From Cepaea nemoralis (Eukaryota > Mollusca > Gastropoda > Stylommatophora > Helicidae): DNA of 64,000 nucleotides. This document shows positions 1 through 10,982 of this stretch, piece after piece. The position numbers were made by a program, and so were the translations under genes. The notes below the pieces were generated by a model, which was not told where the DNA came from, ran no database searches, and saw only the letters and a list, made by a program, of their open reading frames with translations. Numbering within the stretch: the stretch's first letter is position 1; each line of letters begins with the position of its first letter. The DNA lies in NCBI GenBank assembly GCA_014155875.1, contig JACEFZ010027745.1, positions 1 through 64,000 on the forward strand, given 5' to 3'.

Positions 1-78
1 TGTCCATGGTATTCTTTTCATTTTTCTCAGAAACCACATTTTTGAATCCATCAGATGTTTTTCAACTTTCGTCCACAA
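1..78 (-). mobile_element. LINE-B fragment (reverse transcriptase C-terminal region)
   Basis: The stretch is closely similar to 27016-27094, which lies inside a recognisable LINE-B reading frame on the minus strand. It is a short decayed piece cut by the window edge. The similarity is seen directly. The class comes from the longer copy. Confidence 0.75.
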
Positions 79-1261
79 ATGCATCCTTCTCAGACATCCA
101 AAATGATGCTATGGAAAATGGCTCTTTTGATAGAGACTCATCAATGAAATATCCTTGGTCCCATAAGATTGCTTGCAACCCATTGTCCCCAAATGTTTCT
201 ATTTAACTGTATAACATTATTTACTCCCGTATGTTGGCAGTGTATGTGCTAGACATATTTTGTTTCCCTACAAAATTACTTTAAGTCCCTTGTTATCCTA
301 TCCTGTAAGTGTTGACTAATCTCCCATGACTGTCCTATTAAAGTGTATGCACTTTTTCTGTTTTTGTTGAGTGTTTAAGTATTATATTTTTAATGGTGTG
401 TTTAATATTTGTGCTAGTTGCATGAGTTATAGTGTGTGAATTCTCTAGTTATCTAAGTGTCAAAGGCTAGAATTTCCAATATGTGTAATTTATGAGGTAG
501 ACTTTCGAGCTATGATTCTTAGATTTATTATTTATTTGATCTAACTACTATGTTATAAGACATTTATACAAATCTAAAACGAATAACATGTGTTACACAA
601 ACGTATAGAATATACAGGACAAAGCTTGTCACGTACAATTTGCACGCTTTGATGAACATACAATGTTTTTAATTCATTTACTCTGTCTTTCACACGTCTT
701 TCATTCACATAAGGTTATTTTAAATCATCATGTTAAAATTACAAATGAAGTTTAGGAATAATTATTGCCAATGTGAAAAAAGTGTTGGCAGCAAATTAAA
801 TTTGGAAAAAATGATTTTAACAACGCGATTAACAAGTAGTAAACTGAAATTAAATTTAGGCTTAATATAGCCGTAATTTGCATTAAGTTTATATGAAAAT
901 CAGTGAATTTATATATCATATTTACAAATTACATTACATTACACAAATATTATAATTTAAATTAACTAATTACGTTACTTGTCCCTCTGATGAAGTCTCC
1001 GATGAAGCAGGTAGTTCGTAGGTGTCACAAGTTCGTCGCGTGTTGTCGTTGGAAATATTCTGTCATAATTCAGTATAAGTTTAACGAGATCGTCTAAATG
1101 TTGGAAATTTTATGTCCCATTTCACGATAATTTTACAAGAAATGATTCAATGTAGCAGATTCGTTACAGCGTTCTAGCGAATTTAGACTGTCGCTGTTTA
1201 ATAGATGCATCGAAATAAAATATCACAGTTTGTAGACTCGGGCATACTTATTGGTATCTTA
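79..1261. other. AT-rich stretch without recognised genes
   Basis: No long reading frame or recognised repeat was found. The part nearest 1261 could be the non-coding 3' end or long terminal repeat of the Gypsy remnant on its right, but I could not match it to a second repeat copy. No integrase-like peptide is visible here. Confidence 0.4.
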
Positions 1262-1711
1262 TTAATCTGACGACTCAGGCATTCTTGTCAAAAGATCTGG
1301 TAAAATATTTTTCGACCCCTTGATATGTTCTATATCATAGCTAAAATCTTGGAGTATTAAGGCCCACCTTGCTATTCTGTTGTTCTTTGGTGTGCCCTGT
1401 TTGATTACAAGTAGTGGTGAGTTGTCTGTTTGGATGAGAAAGTGGGTGCCTCTGAGATACTTCTCGAGTTTCAGGACACAATAGACCACACTCAGACCTT
1501 CATGTTCTGCAATGCTGTATCTATTTTTTGCCGGGTTGAGCTTGCGGCTGACGTCGAGAATTGGATGCTCGATTCCATCGTGCTTCTGCATTAAAATTCC
1601 AGATATAGAAGTTGTGCTGGCATCTTTTTTCAATATAAACTGAGTGTTAATATCTGGGAGACGAAGAATGGGTGGATTGGAAAAAATCAATTTTAATTTC
1701 TTAATTGCGTC
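1262..1711 (-). pseudogene. Gypsy RNase H domain remnant
   Basis: The domain degrades the RNA strand of RNA/DNA hybrids during reverse transcription. The open frame starts at 2206, but only its last 150 or so residues look like the Ty3/Gypsy RNase H family. A first-aspartate motif 'KKDASTTS' lies near residue 185, a glutamate motif 'SIAEHEGLSVV' near 224-226, 'IQTDNSPLL' near 259-265, and the family's closing 'HIKGSKNILPDLLTRMP' near 294-310. The frame then stops. The 160 residues before it are hydrophobic, AT-rich and unlike any reverse transcriptase I know, so they are probably unrelated sequence joined by deletion or insertion. Confidence 0.85.
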
Positions 1712-2353
1712 ATCTAAATAGACACTCTTACAAATCATATTTATACACAATTCCATGATTGGATATAGCATCACATTAATGGAAACTGTAATAGTGAATT
1801 TAAATTTACCATAGAAATATATTAAGTTGAAAATACATTTATTTCTATAATATAATATGTAGCTTGGAGATTCGACCAAGCAGATGGCAATAATTTTGAA
1901 TACATGATAGGCCAGTCTTGATTGAATTTCTTTGCCAAAATGGTACAAATTCATGTATGGAGTTTTATATATTGTGAATAAATTAACAATTTTGCACCAG
2001 TAATAATAAATAAACATCATGGTGATATTTACAATTTCAGTCTGCAATGGTGTTGAATGCTTTATCAATAAGGTTGTGAGTATCACAGACAGTTCATTTG
2101 TCCAAAAGATTGTGGTTAACGATAAATTTTGATGTATAAGCAGTGTTGTTGTAAGTTTTGTCAATAATAGTAGTAATGTCAGTAGTTTATACAAGTCAGA
2201 TCTCAATTTAGGTGAGTTTGCGTATTTAGATCTGTCGGTTGCGTTGTATGTCTTAGAGAAAGTGTTGCTGTTGATGTCAGTAGAACTGGTGGGTGGTAAC
2301 TCTGTCTTAACTTTGTCAATTGTTTCCCTGCTGTTGAGTGTTGAGAAAAGTCG
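1712..2353 (-). other. Segment replacing the Gypsy reverse transcriptase core
   Basis: This interval lies where the reverse transcriptase should be, between protease and RNase H. Part of it (1727-2206) is open on the minus strand, but the predicted peptide has no reverse transcriptase motifs. The section 2210-2350 reads as a Ser/Thr/Asn-rich linker that may belong to the end of the protease region. I infer an internal deletion with filler or later insertion. Confidence 0.5.
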
Positions 2354-3100
2354 TTAGTTGTTTCTGTTTTTGCGATAAAGCTGTTTGTTTGTATGTGGTA
2401 ATTGGAAATTTAGTTTTCGCCTTAAGTTAATCGTTTGCGTTGTTTTATTTGCATGCTGTTTGTATGCATGATTGGTGTCTTTCGATGTTACTTTGGTGGT
2501 GGTGGCAACTTCTGCAGGTTTGTCAATAGTATTAATGACTCTTTTATTTGTCAATCTGATTTGATAAACTTGAGCGGAACAAGTATAATGCAGACTACTT
2601 GTTTCTCGTGTAGTTTTGTCATTGATAGTCTCCCTTGGAGTTTTTACTTGTTCATCTTCTTTTTGGAATTGATAATTTTGTTCATTTGCAGTAGGTTTCT
2701 TTACTGCCTCATTGTTGCAATACTTTTGTTCCCAAATTTTAATGTCTTTGTTAGAACAATTTTTGACATCGGGAAGATTTCCAATAATAAGATTTGCGCA
2801 CGGATTGTCCAATACCGCACAGATTACCTGACCTGATATGAATGGTGTGTGAATTTCTATCAGTGCCAGAGGATATTTTTCAATATTGTCTGCAAATATG
2901 CGACATGTTACAAAGTCTCCTATGTAGTCACTGTCTTGTATGAATGTTTTTCTGACCCCATTTAAGGTCGCCCCGCTATCGCGAATGATTTTGCATGGCT
3001 GTTTGTTTATATAGCCTTTGTGGAAGTCTAGTTTGCATTTTGATGTTAAGGCGGCGTTGGTACTTTCGTTTATGAATGGGATGGTGTGACAACACTCCAA
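2354..3100 (-). pseudogene. Gypsy aspartic protease remnant
   Basis: The protein would cleave the Gag-Pol polyprotein. Within the 248-residue open frame the catalytic motif appears as 'KIIRDSGATLNGVRK' near residues 37-51, where the family usually has a D-S/T-G triad. Further on, 'AVLDNPCANLIIGNLPDV' matches the conserved C-terminal part of Gypsy proteases, including the IIG motif. The last 110 residues are rich in Lys, Thr and Asn and look like a linker. The frame is intact here but disconnected from a working gag or reverse transcriptase, so I treat it as a remnant. Confidence 0.85.
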
Positions 3101-3339
3101 AATATTGTCTGAATGAAATTTCTTACCGGTGTTACATTCATCAAACTTAAATATATCTATAACCTCTAAAGCATAAACATTCTCATGCTGACTTTCATTC
3201 TCTGCCTCATTCTCATCTTCATCTGATTATGTATAAATCAAAATAGCATTTGCTTCCTTTAGCATGCGACGACCCTCACAATCAGAGGAATAATAGCCAA
3301 ACGAACGGCAAAAGAATCATTTAACAGCTCTTTTGTACT

Positions 3340-4615
3340 CTGTACGCTTTGTCTTTTGCTTGTTTATCATCATTTCTAGGTGATGTTTATAATTAGGGAT
3401 TTTATCACACATCGAGTAATCACCGAGTCCTAATCTGCAATATTTACATGTTGAGTACCTTCATTCAGCTTTATTCCTACTCTGAAATGGTTTTGGTTTT
3501 GTTACATTTATAGCAGCTGCTGCATCATTTGGACTATCATTTAAAATAAAAATATCTCTGTTTGCTGAGAAAAATGCATTACCTTTTTGTTCAATGTCAT
3601 GAATAGTCTGACAATCACTTTGCCGTAAAAATTTGGAGAAAGCTGTTAGTAATCATGTTATAATCTTGTTTATAATTATTAACTCTTTTAATTTATCGAA
3701 GCTCTTCTCTACTTTTGCTGAGTTAATCCATTTAGTGAAAACATCTTGTGTTGTTGAGACGTAATGTATGAATGTTTGATTAGCTTTTGGGCTTAGTTTA
3801 GCAATCTGCATCTGATATCCAGCAGTGTCTAATGAAAAAATGTTGCATTATCCTCTGTTTGATGTAATCATAATTTCTTCTTAAATCTTGAGGTATCGTT
3901 TCTATTACTTTCAATGGCTCTAGAGCCAAATTTCGCATGTATATAAAGGCCCAATTCCCCTTTGCAATGTCATGGTATTGCATTAAACATTCAAAATGTT
4001 ATGTCCATGCGCCGATTGAGTCTCCAGAACAAAAGGGCTTTACAATTTCTTTGAACTTATTAAATTTCTGTTCTTCTTCCTTGCTTTTTAATTTATTCAT
4101 TGAAATCTCTACGTTAGAGTCAATTTCTAATTGCTTTACTCTCATTTGTTTTTCTGACTCAATTTCCTTAGTCTCCAATTCCAGTTCTTTCTGTCTTATG
4201 GCTGCTTCAGTTGCTTTGTTAGCTGCCTTTATTTCTGTTTGTTGGCTGCTTCTAATTCTAACTGTTTGTTAGCTGCTGCTGTTTCTAATTCTTTTTGTTT
4301 TATGGCTGCTGCTGTTTCTAATTCTTTCTATTTGATGGCTGCTTCAGTTGCTTTATTAGCTGTCTCTATTTCTAACTGTTTGTTGGCTGCTTCTAATTCT
4401 AACTTTTTGTTAGCTGCTTGTATTTCTAATTGTTTGTTGGCTGCTTCTGATTCTAATTTCTTTTTTGCACGTTCTAAAGCTCTGTCCTGTCGTTCTTGTT
4501 CTTTCTCTTCTCTTAACGAGTTATCTGCATGTGTCTTTTCGCTCTAATTTGCTAACTTATCTCCTGTGTATCCTAGCTGTTTGCCTAATTCAATACACTT
4601 TTCTAGAGTCGACAT
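3340..4615 (-). pseudogene. Gypsy gag-like remnant with coiled-coil N-terminus
   Basis: Gag forms the particle that packages the element's RNA. A start codon at 4615 opens a short frame beginning 'MSTLEKCIELGKQLGYTGD', which I recognise as the usual opening of many invertebrate Gypsy gag proteins, but codon 24 is a stop (4546-4544). Beyond it the reading continues as repeated Glu/Leu/Ala/Asn/Lys heptad-like units (about 4240-4540), which suggests a long coiled coil. A capsid-like part follows near 3983-3600, with a segment like 'FTKWINSAKVEKSFDKL' as in this family's capsid. Cys-rich stretches near 3270-3300 and 3430-3450 may be decayed zinc knuckles. Several stops and frame changes make it non-functional. 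Confidence 0.8.
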
Positions 4616-5023
4616 TTTAGAATTTTACAAAATTATTTATGTACACAAAAGGATTATGTCCCTTGGGAAATAATTATGAAATATATTGGTTGGTTATTTA
4701 CCTTTTAGTAAATTTCAAAATGGTACATCAAATTTACATGCGTGAAAACAAAATGAGTGACTATTTAGAATTGCAATCAAATAAATAAAGTTTAACTCAT
4801 CTGATTTTAACGGGTGTTGCTCCAGCACTACTTGTCACTTCTGTTGTAGTTGTTTTCGTGGTTTCTGCAACTTGTACAGGTAATATATTTACTACATCAA
4901 TCTGTTGTAGGACAGAAAAACATTAATATCGTCATATATTCATGTCCATATCAATGTCATGTAATGAGAGAGAATTATGTCAGCAATTAGTTTTAGAACA
5001 GACTTCAGAGTGGATCAGGGTAA
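4616..5023. other. Possible 5' leader of the Gypsy remnant
   Basis: The sequence just outside the gag start should hold the primer binding site and long terminal repeat, but I could not confirm either. No matching terminal repeat was found near 540-1260. Nothing else was recognised. Confidence 0.3.

Positions 5024-5088
<65 letters not shown>
5024..5088. repeat. (CA)n(TA)n microsatellite
   Basis: A short CA run passes into about 26 TA repeats, seen directly. Confidence 0.98.
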
Positions 5089-5092
<4 letters not shown>

Positions 5093-5793
5093 GATTGTCG
5101 TTGTCGTGTGTATGGTTACAATTTTACTCGGCTAGTCCACGAGTCACAGTTGTTATTTTATCTGTCTTAGGACTCGCCAAAACGGACATTTTCCCCCATA
5201 GTTAACCTGTCAGCGTCTAGAGGTATTTGAAAGTGAAGGGTTTAAGACAGGTAGATAGTGCGAGCATAGCTGAGACATAAACGCATGAGTCAATAAGATA
5301 TAATTTATTACGTTAGGATATAATCACAATAACAATAATGTCTCATCAGCGTTCGTTCTCGCACACATTCATAACATATCACAATGTGGCGATAATTCAG
5401 CAATACGTTACAATAAAGCCACTCCGCTCTCGTATCGCAGCCACACACACAAGCACAAGTCACACGGCTCAGCTATTCAAATCCTGAAGTCCCAGGTCTA
5501 GTCTATCCTGTCACACTCTCAATCAGACATCCTTTCTGTCAAGTCCAAAGCCCGTCTGACTTCTCCTCGACTGCCCAGTGATCTCGAAGTGTGTGCCCCT
5601 CGTGCAACCCTTGGGAAGTCAGATGTCTCGCATACGCCGGGTTAAGACTAGGCGTACTGCGTAGTTCAAATGATGACCTGTCCTTCACGGGTACAGTCCG
5701 GTCTTTCAGCATATAGACTCTTCTAATTGCCCCTTACTCACCCAATGTCCCTATCTCTAACATCTGTCCTTTCTTATGTCCCCTACAGGACCT
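5089..5793. other. No recognised feature
   Basis: Single-copy-looking sequence within this window. Short open frames occur but none resembles a known protein and none has supporting context. Confidence 0.4.
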
Positions 5794-6190
5794 TGAAAGT
5801 AGTCAATAAAGCGAAGATGAATATCCTTTTTTACTTCTATAGCACGTTCAATAACTGTTCGCAGCATATACACAACATTTATTGTACCCTTTCATTCTAC
5901 AAACCCACATTGTTCTTCCCCTATTTCAGGTTGTATTTTCTTCCTAACTCTTTGCATGATAATTCGTAGCAAAATCTTTGTGATGTGACTCATTATACAA
6001 ATTGTTCTATGTTGATCACATTCCAAGGTTCCTGATTTCTTTGGGATTCAATAAATACAGAGTTACATAATTCAGAAGGTATCTCTCCAGTATCATATAA
6101 TGTATTCATCAGTCTGGTGACTTGATCTATTCCATATTCCTCTAAAGCTTTAATAATTTCTGTTGTGATGTTATCTGCACTGGGGGACAT
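5794..6190 (-). pseudogene. LINE-B reverse transcriptase fragment
   Basis: On the minus strand the translation shows 'SADNITTEIIKALEEYGID', then 'RIIMQRVRKKIQPEIGEEQ' followed by a glycine-phenylalanine motif, then a stop, then 'KKDIHLRFIDY' where the motif A aspartate lies. These match the first half of the RT domain of the LINE family seen at 26708-27911. Frameshifts and stops are present. The RTE-like copy beginning at 6195 on the other strand abuts it and probably cut it. Confidence 0.85.
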
Positions 6191-6998
6191 GTCTGAAGCA
6201 TGTATGAAGGGATAAAGAAAGCCTGTGTCCAATGATCAAAAGAAGTGCACCACTGAAAACCTTGTCACTGATAAGAAACAGCAGATGGAAAGATGGGTAG
6301 AGCACTATTTAGTGCTTTACTCAAGTGAGATGCCCGCAACGCTATAGATGCCCTGCCAACTCTTGACCACCTGGACACACGCCCTACCTTAACAGAAGTT
6401 AAGAGTGCTATAAATGAACTAGCGTCTGGCAAGGCTCAAGGTAAGAATGGGATTCCACTAGAGGTAATCAGGAGTGGGCAAGAAACACTCACTCTACAGA
6501 TCCACCAGCTAATAGAGCTATGCTGGCGAGAAAGACAAGTCCCACAGGATTTGAAATATTCGAGCATCATTACGCTGTACAAGAATAAGGGCGATCGAAG
6601 CGACTGTAACAACTATAAGGGTATTTCACTTCTGTGTACTGTTGGGAAAGTATTTTCCAGAATTGTTCTGCCCAGACTTCAAGTCCTAGAAGATCAAGTC
6701 TACCCCGAATCACAGTGCGGCTTCCGACAGAACCGGTCTACCATTTATATGATATTCTCATTGCGACAAATGCAAGAAAAATGCCGGGAACAAAATCAAC
6801 CACTGTTTATTGCCTTCATCGACCTCACAAATGCATTTGATTTGTTTAGTCGTGAGAGTCTGTTAAAGGCATTAAAGAAGATTGACTGCCCACCAACTCT
6901 TCTGTTCCACACAGGCATATCGGTATAACCGAGTTTGATGGTCCAACTTCAGAAAGAGTTTGAAATCAAGAGTGGAGATAAGAAAGGTTGTGTACTAG

Positions 6999-7024
6999 CC
7001 CCCCCCCCCCCCCCCCCCCCCCCC
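6999..7024 (+). repeat. Poly-C run of 26 bases
   Basis: The equivalent place in the full-length LINE (about 13100) has only five consecutive C bases, so the run has expanded in this copy or is an assembly artefact. It destroys RT motif B. Confidence 0.95.
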
Positions 7025-7519
7025 AACCCTCTTTGGAATATAATTCTCACTTCTACTGAAATATGCCTTTTGTGATCAGGATGCCGGTATATACATTCAC
7101 TCACGCTCAGATAGCAGCCTTTATAATGCTCAGAGATTGAATGCGAAGACCAAAATTAGGAGGGTACCAATAAGAGAGATGCTTTTTGTGGATGATGCTG
7201 CAATTACAACCAACTCTGAGGAAGAATTACAAAATCTACTATCGGCATTCTCCAATGCTTGTTCTGAATTTCGTTTAACAATTAACAAAAAGAAGACACA
7301 GATTATGTCACAAGGTGCACATGGTGTACCATCAATCTTTATTGACGACTCCGAACTGGAGATAGTAGACCTTTTTACATATCTATGATCAGAGGTAAAT
7401 AGCAAATTATCCCTTGATCAGTAATTCAACATCAGGATTGGTAAGGCAACAACAACAATGAACATGTTAGCAAAAAGAGTTTGGGAGAACAGGAAGCTTA
7501 CTGCCAAAACAAAAGTCCT

Positions 7520-7594
7520 CGTCTACCAAGCCTGTGTCCTTAGTACTCTTCTTTAAAAAAGAGAAGAGTACTAAGGACACAGGCTTGGTAGACG
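7520..7594. repeat. 33-bp perfect inverted repeat inside the LINE copy
   Basis: Bases 7520-7552 are the exact reverse complement of 7562-7594, around a 9-base spacer 'ttaaaaaag'. The sister copy near 13590-13635 has only the left arm, so the right arm is a new inverted duplication. Confidence 0.95.
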
Positions 7595-8446
7595 GCATGG
7601 CAGTGGAACCTGGTCAACTTACCCACACCAAGAGAAACGTTTAAACAGCTTTCATATGCGGCGTCTGCGAAGAATACTTGGTATTAAGTGGCAAGACAAA
7701 CTCACAAATACAGAAGTATTGGAAAGATCAGGTTGTGTGACGGTGTGTTCCATGCTCAGTCTTCGTAGACTTAGATGGATAGGACACGTTAGGAGGATGG
7801 ATGATGGTAGAAAACCAAAGGACATCTTTTTTTGGTGAATTACAGATGGGTAGGAGATCTCAGTGTCGGCCTCTATTACGATACAAAGATGTGTGTAAGC
7901 GGGACATGATTGATACAGGCATTGATAATGCCCATTGGGAGCAAGTCACCGCTGAACGTGTTGCATGGAGGGCAACTATCAGAAATGGAATAAAGACAAA
8001 GGAGAAAATTATTGCAGATAAAGCACACACAGAGCGTGAGAGATTTAAGATGGTGCACGATGGTGGAAATGACCATGCTTTCACATGCAACCAGTGTGGA
8101 CAAAGATATATAGCATGAATTGGCCTTATCATCCACACTCGCCACCGCCATGGGTCGTAGTTATTAATCCTTTTTGAAGCACAATGTATCAAACTATTGT
8201 CTGTGAAGACGGAAAGGTGCCAATATGTATTTTGTTAAGTATTATCTTAGGAAAACACTTCTTAGGTTAAGAATGACCCTGTCCATCCTCAAGCTCAGAC
8301 AACGACGGGGTAAGGAAAACGGGTTATGGAACTTCACATCTTTGGCGAGACATATTAGAATGTAAGTAGATCATTGTTCATTTCACTAGATATTAATCAA
8401 GGCTAAGCAGGTAATTTGTAAACCACTGGTTTTAGATACACCAAAA

Positions 8447-8650
8447 CAATGTCCAGGGTCAACTCCAAACCAATGTCCAATGTCAACTCTAGTCCAATGT
8501 CCAGTGAACTCCAATCCAATGCCCAGTGTCACCTCCAACCCAATATCCAGGGTCAACTCCAAAACAATATCCAGGGTCAACTCTAAACCAATGTCCAGTG
8601 TCAACTCCAAACCAATGTCCAGGTTCAACTCCAAGCCAATGTCCAGGGAC
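8447..8650. repeat. 24-bp minisatellite, about 8.5 units
   Basis: Units begin 'caatgtccagggtcaactcc' and differ by a few substitutions and short indels. Apparent open frames across it on both strands are products of the repeat. Confidence 0.9.
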
Positions 8651-9324
8651 AAAAGACTCCAATCTAGTGAACCGGGGTCAAAAGACTCTAACCCTATGTG
8701 AGGGCGTGTCAGAGTCCTACTCCCAACAGATTCCTGAGACAGGACAAGGGCTAGCAGAAGGCAGGACAAGGGCTAGCAGAAGACAGGACAGTACGTCCAG
8801 GGACAGATAAGACGACATGGGTTAACCCCATAGACAGCTATCAGTGACAGACTGACTAACCCCTAGGTGAAGGACAGGACAAGGTAATACTGAGACGCAT
8901 TACCCACCACGGACGACTTGAGATACACGCGGTCATAGACCACGTGATAGAAGACCCAGAGCGCAAGCTTGGGCAGACAGAACTGGGCATTGAATGTGGA
9001 CGGTTGTGTTTGGACGTTTGTTGAGCGAGTGAACAGCTGAAAGAAATGAATGCTAGTTCAAGCTGCGTGTATCTGATATAGTTTGTGTGTGTGTGTGCTA
9101 GCGTCGAGAGCGATTATATATTTACATTGCTAAATGATATTTGTGATATTATATTCCAATGAATTGTATTTTCTCCATTAAATCCATGAAGATGTTTACC
9201 GACTTTGACTGATGTTTATTAGCATGTAAAACGCCTGCCAGGCAACAGACAAGTTAATGAACTAGTACCCTGACAGGAAAAATAGTCTGTAACTCAATGT
9301 CCTGGTTCAACAGTTAGTAAATAT
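8651..9324. other. No recognised gene; one small tandem duplication
   Basis: A 20-22-bp segment containing 'aggacaagggctagcagaag' is repeated in tandem near 8741-8783, and a short GT run lies near 9082-9097. The rest was not recognised. Confidence 0.45.
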
Positions 9325-9482
9325 TAAAGGACTCTTTTCACGCCTTAAGGCATTGCATTGGGCATGCAGTGGAGATCCATATATGCACAGACCGATCCGC
9401 ACTCCATGGGTGATGAGGTCAATAAGACACCGGCCGCCTTTGCTTGCTTCCCAAGACACTCATGGTACCCACTTTAAGCTGT
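9325..9482 (+). repeat. Dispersed repeat R5, unexpanded copy
   Basis: Both ends resemble sequence at the far end of the window: 'ttttcacgcc' near 9334 matches 61607, and 'ggtacccactttaagctg' near 9465-9482 matches 62968-62985. The segment 9404-9450 aligns with the unit of the 38-bp minisatellite there, but occurs only once here. The class of the repeat is unknown. Confidence 0.6.
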
Positions 9483-9596
9483 AATAGAGAGTGCAAAACC
9501 GACTCTCTTTCGATATCCATAAAACAGAAACAAAGTTTATATGAAAGATAAAGCTGACACGAGTCACAAAACAATAGAAGTGGAAAAGCTTAACCA

Positions 9597-9598
<2 letters not shown>

Positions 9599-9640
<42 letters not shown>

Positions 9641-9761
9641 GGTTGGTTGGTTGGTTGGTTGGTTGGTTAGTTGGTTGGTTGGTTGGTTGGTTGGTTAGTT
9701 GGTTGGTTGGTTGGTTGGTTGGTTGGTTGGTTGGTTGGTTGGTTGGTTGGTTGGTTGGTTG

Positions 9762-9794
<33 letters not shown>

Positions 9795-9810
9795 GTAGTT
9801 AGTTAGTTAG
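9599..9810. repeat. (TTAG)n(TTGG)n(TTAG)n tetranucleotide tract
   Basis: About 210 bases of tetranucleotide repeat with two interleaved unit types. It lacks the TTAGGG spacing of animal telomeres, so it is an ordinary microsatellite. Confidence 0.97.
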
Positions 9811-10106
9811 TCGACAGATCATCCTCATTGCACATCGAAACACTCAGTCCATAAGTGCTCGGATGTAACCATGTGGATATATTTAAATACCTATGGGCAA
9901 TTATAGCATCACACGGCAGATACACAACAGAGATTAAAGAGCAGAATAGGGCAAGCAAAAGATGCATGTCAGACAATGAAAAGTATCTTAAACAATAAGT
10001 GACTATCATTGAATGTAAGAAAGAGGATGCTGGTATGCTAAATAAACGACGGAAAAAAAAAAATTAAATTACTGAGACGTTCACTTGCTGCGATATGTTC
10101 CGTTCA
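9811..10106. other. Unrecognised; shares a short motif with 25596-25640
   Basis: The first 50 bases (around 'tcgac' and 'cataagtgct') resemble 25596-25650, which suggests a dispersed repeat. Nothing else was recognised. Confidence 0.35.
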
Positions 10107-10277
10107 GACTTGCTTGGACTTCAGGATTGTGTCTTGGATATCTAGACATCTTTCTTCAGACAGGGCAGGCCTACCTGATCGCAGAGCATCTTCTACATTT
10201 CCCATAGCAAGAAACGTATTCAGCAAATTTCTCACCGTAACACGATGAGAAGGTTGTTTATAAGAAAATGCTGTTAT
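10107..10277 (-). pseudogene. Transposase helix-turn-helix fragment, second half
   Basis: On the minus strand the peptide runs through 'SHRVTVRNLLNTFLAMGNV' and 'RSGRPALSEERCLDIQD', the pattern of the N-terminal DNA-binding region of mariner-like transposases and their domesticated relatives (the DUF4817-type domain, with its G-x-V-x-D-x-x-RSGRP motif). It ends at a stop near 10106. Its first half lies at 14263-14352, on the far side of the full-length LINE, in the same orientation and in a compatible frame. I infer that one reading frame was split by the LINE. Confidence 0.75.
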
Positions 10278-10290
10278 ACATCTTTGAACA
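10278..10290 (+). repeat. 13-bp target site duplication, left copy
   Basis: 'acatctttgaaca' occurs here and again at 14263-14275, exactly flanking the LINE. Confidence 0.92.
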
Positions 10291-10982
10291 CATGGTCAGG
10301 TCTTAGTCAGATATGACTGAGCTACCGTATGACAGTAGACGGTACTACCTGCTTTCTGTCAGCGCCGAATGTTGGGCGGCGCTTACCAAACCCGACACCC
10401 CACATTGTGCCAACGGCTTCGGGCGGAAGAGCGCAATTGGGAGGGTACTAGCCTTATCCTGGTGCGAGGAAATGCAACCCAAAGACAAAATAAGTCATGA
10501 CAGGGCAGACCAGGCCCTAAGCCTTGGTTGGCAGCTAGTCTAGGATCGAAGCTCCGACAGGCGGACAGTTAGAGCATTGCTTTGCTGATCCGGCAGCTTC
10601 TGCAGCTTGTCTTGTTCCAGATTATAGGTGTCAACTTTCCTCTGGAGTGAACTAGGCAGGCCGAGAGAGGGATCATGCTGCATGGGCAACACATGGTTTC
10701 TTTATTTTAGCCCAGGCTTTGTGCTATGGAGAGGCAATAACTCCATCCCTGGTCTTAACCGGTCTCGGAATCAAAGCGAGAGGCAACTGTTACGGGTTAT
10801 AAGTCCTTGTCAGTTGGCGTAGACATGGGGCGCCACGCGTTGCCTCTGACGGTGGGAGACACCTACAGGTGTCACTGATCAGCTACCGCCCGCCTCAAGC
10901 TGGGCAGCCCCCAGCCAATTGGGTGCTGATCCGCCACAGCCTGCCTGCTTCAATGGGTGCTTGGGGCTAGGACAAAATCTGA
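10291..10982 (+). other. 5' untranslated region of the LINE
   Basis: GC-richer than the flanks, with a stop codon at 10980 just before the coding frame opens. As in other LINEs it should contain an internal promoter, but no specific promoter motif could be identified. Short open frames at 10313 and 10628 have no recognised similarity. Confidence 0.7.

Larger units (their letters stand above)
1262..4615 (-). mobile_element. Decayed Ty3/Gypsy retrotransposon
   Basis: Read on the minus strand the region carries, in the normal order, a gag-like region (4615 down to about 3340), a retroviral-type aspartic protease (3100-2354) and an RT-associated RNase H (1711-1262). The reverse transcriptase core expected between protease and RNase H is not recognisable, and no integrase follows the RNase H. 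Stops and frameshifts break the gag part. Flanking long terminal repeats were not identified, so the outer limits are only those of the coding remnants. The element is clearly inactive. Confidence 0.85.
6195..8224 (+). mobile_element. 5'-truncated, decayed copy of the RTE-like LINE (LINE-A)
   Basis: The interval aligns along its length with the full-length element at 10291-14262, beginning at the position equal to about 12252 and ending at the same 3' terminus ('ggtgccaat'). It keeps RT motifs in pieces (for example 'LFIAFIDLTNAFD' near 6805-6843), the degenerate C-terminal zinc finger near 8085-8155, and the untranslated tail. It has small deletions, in-frame stops, a 26-base C run and an internal fold-back. 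Missing its endonuclease half, it is dead on arrival or soon after. No clear target duplication was found. Confidence 0.95.

Noticed and set aside
4239..4547. Plus-strand Ser/Leu/Ala-rich 102-residue frame
   Set aside because: Antisense shadow of the Gypsy gag coiled-coil region.
6195..8224. Target duplication for the truncated LINE copy
   Set aside because: No convincing direct repeat was found at the two ends.
8386..8769. 127-residue minus-strand frame with LDIGLELT repeats
   Set aside because: The unit is 24 bp, so a frame stays open by arithmetic; there are no gene signals and the plus strand gives an equally open frame.
9599..9810. Telomere-like TTAG tract
   Set aside because: The unit is four bases with TTGG variants, not TTAGGG or TTAGG, and it is internal.
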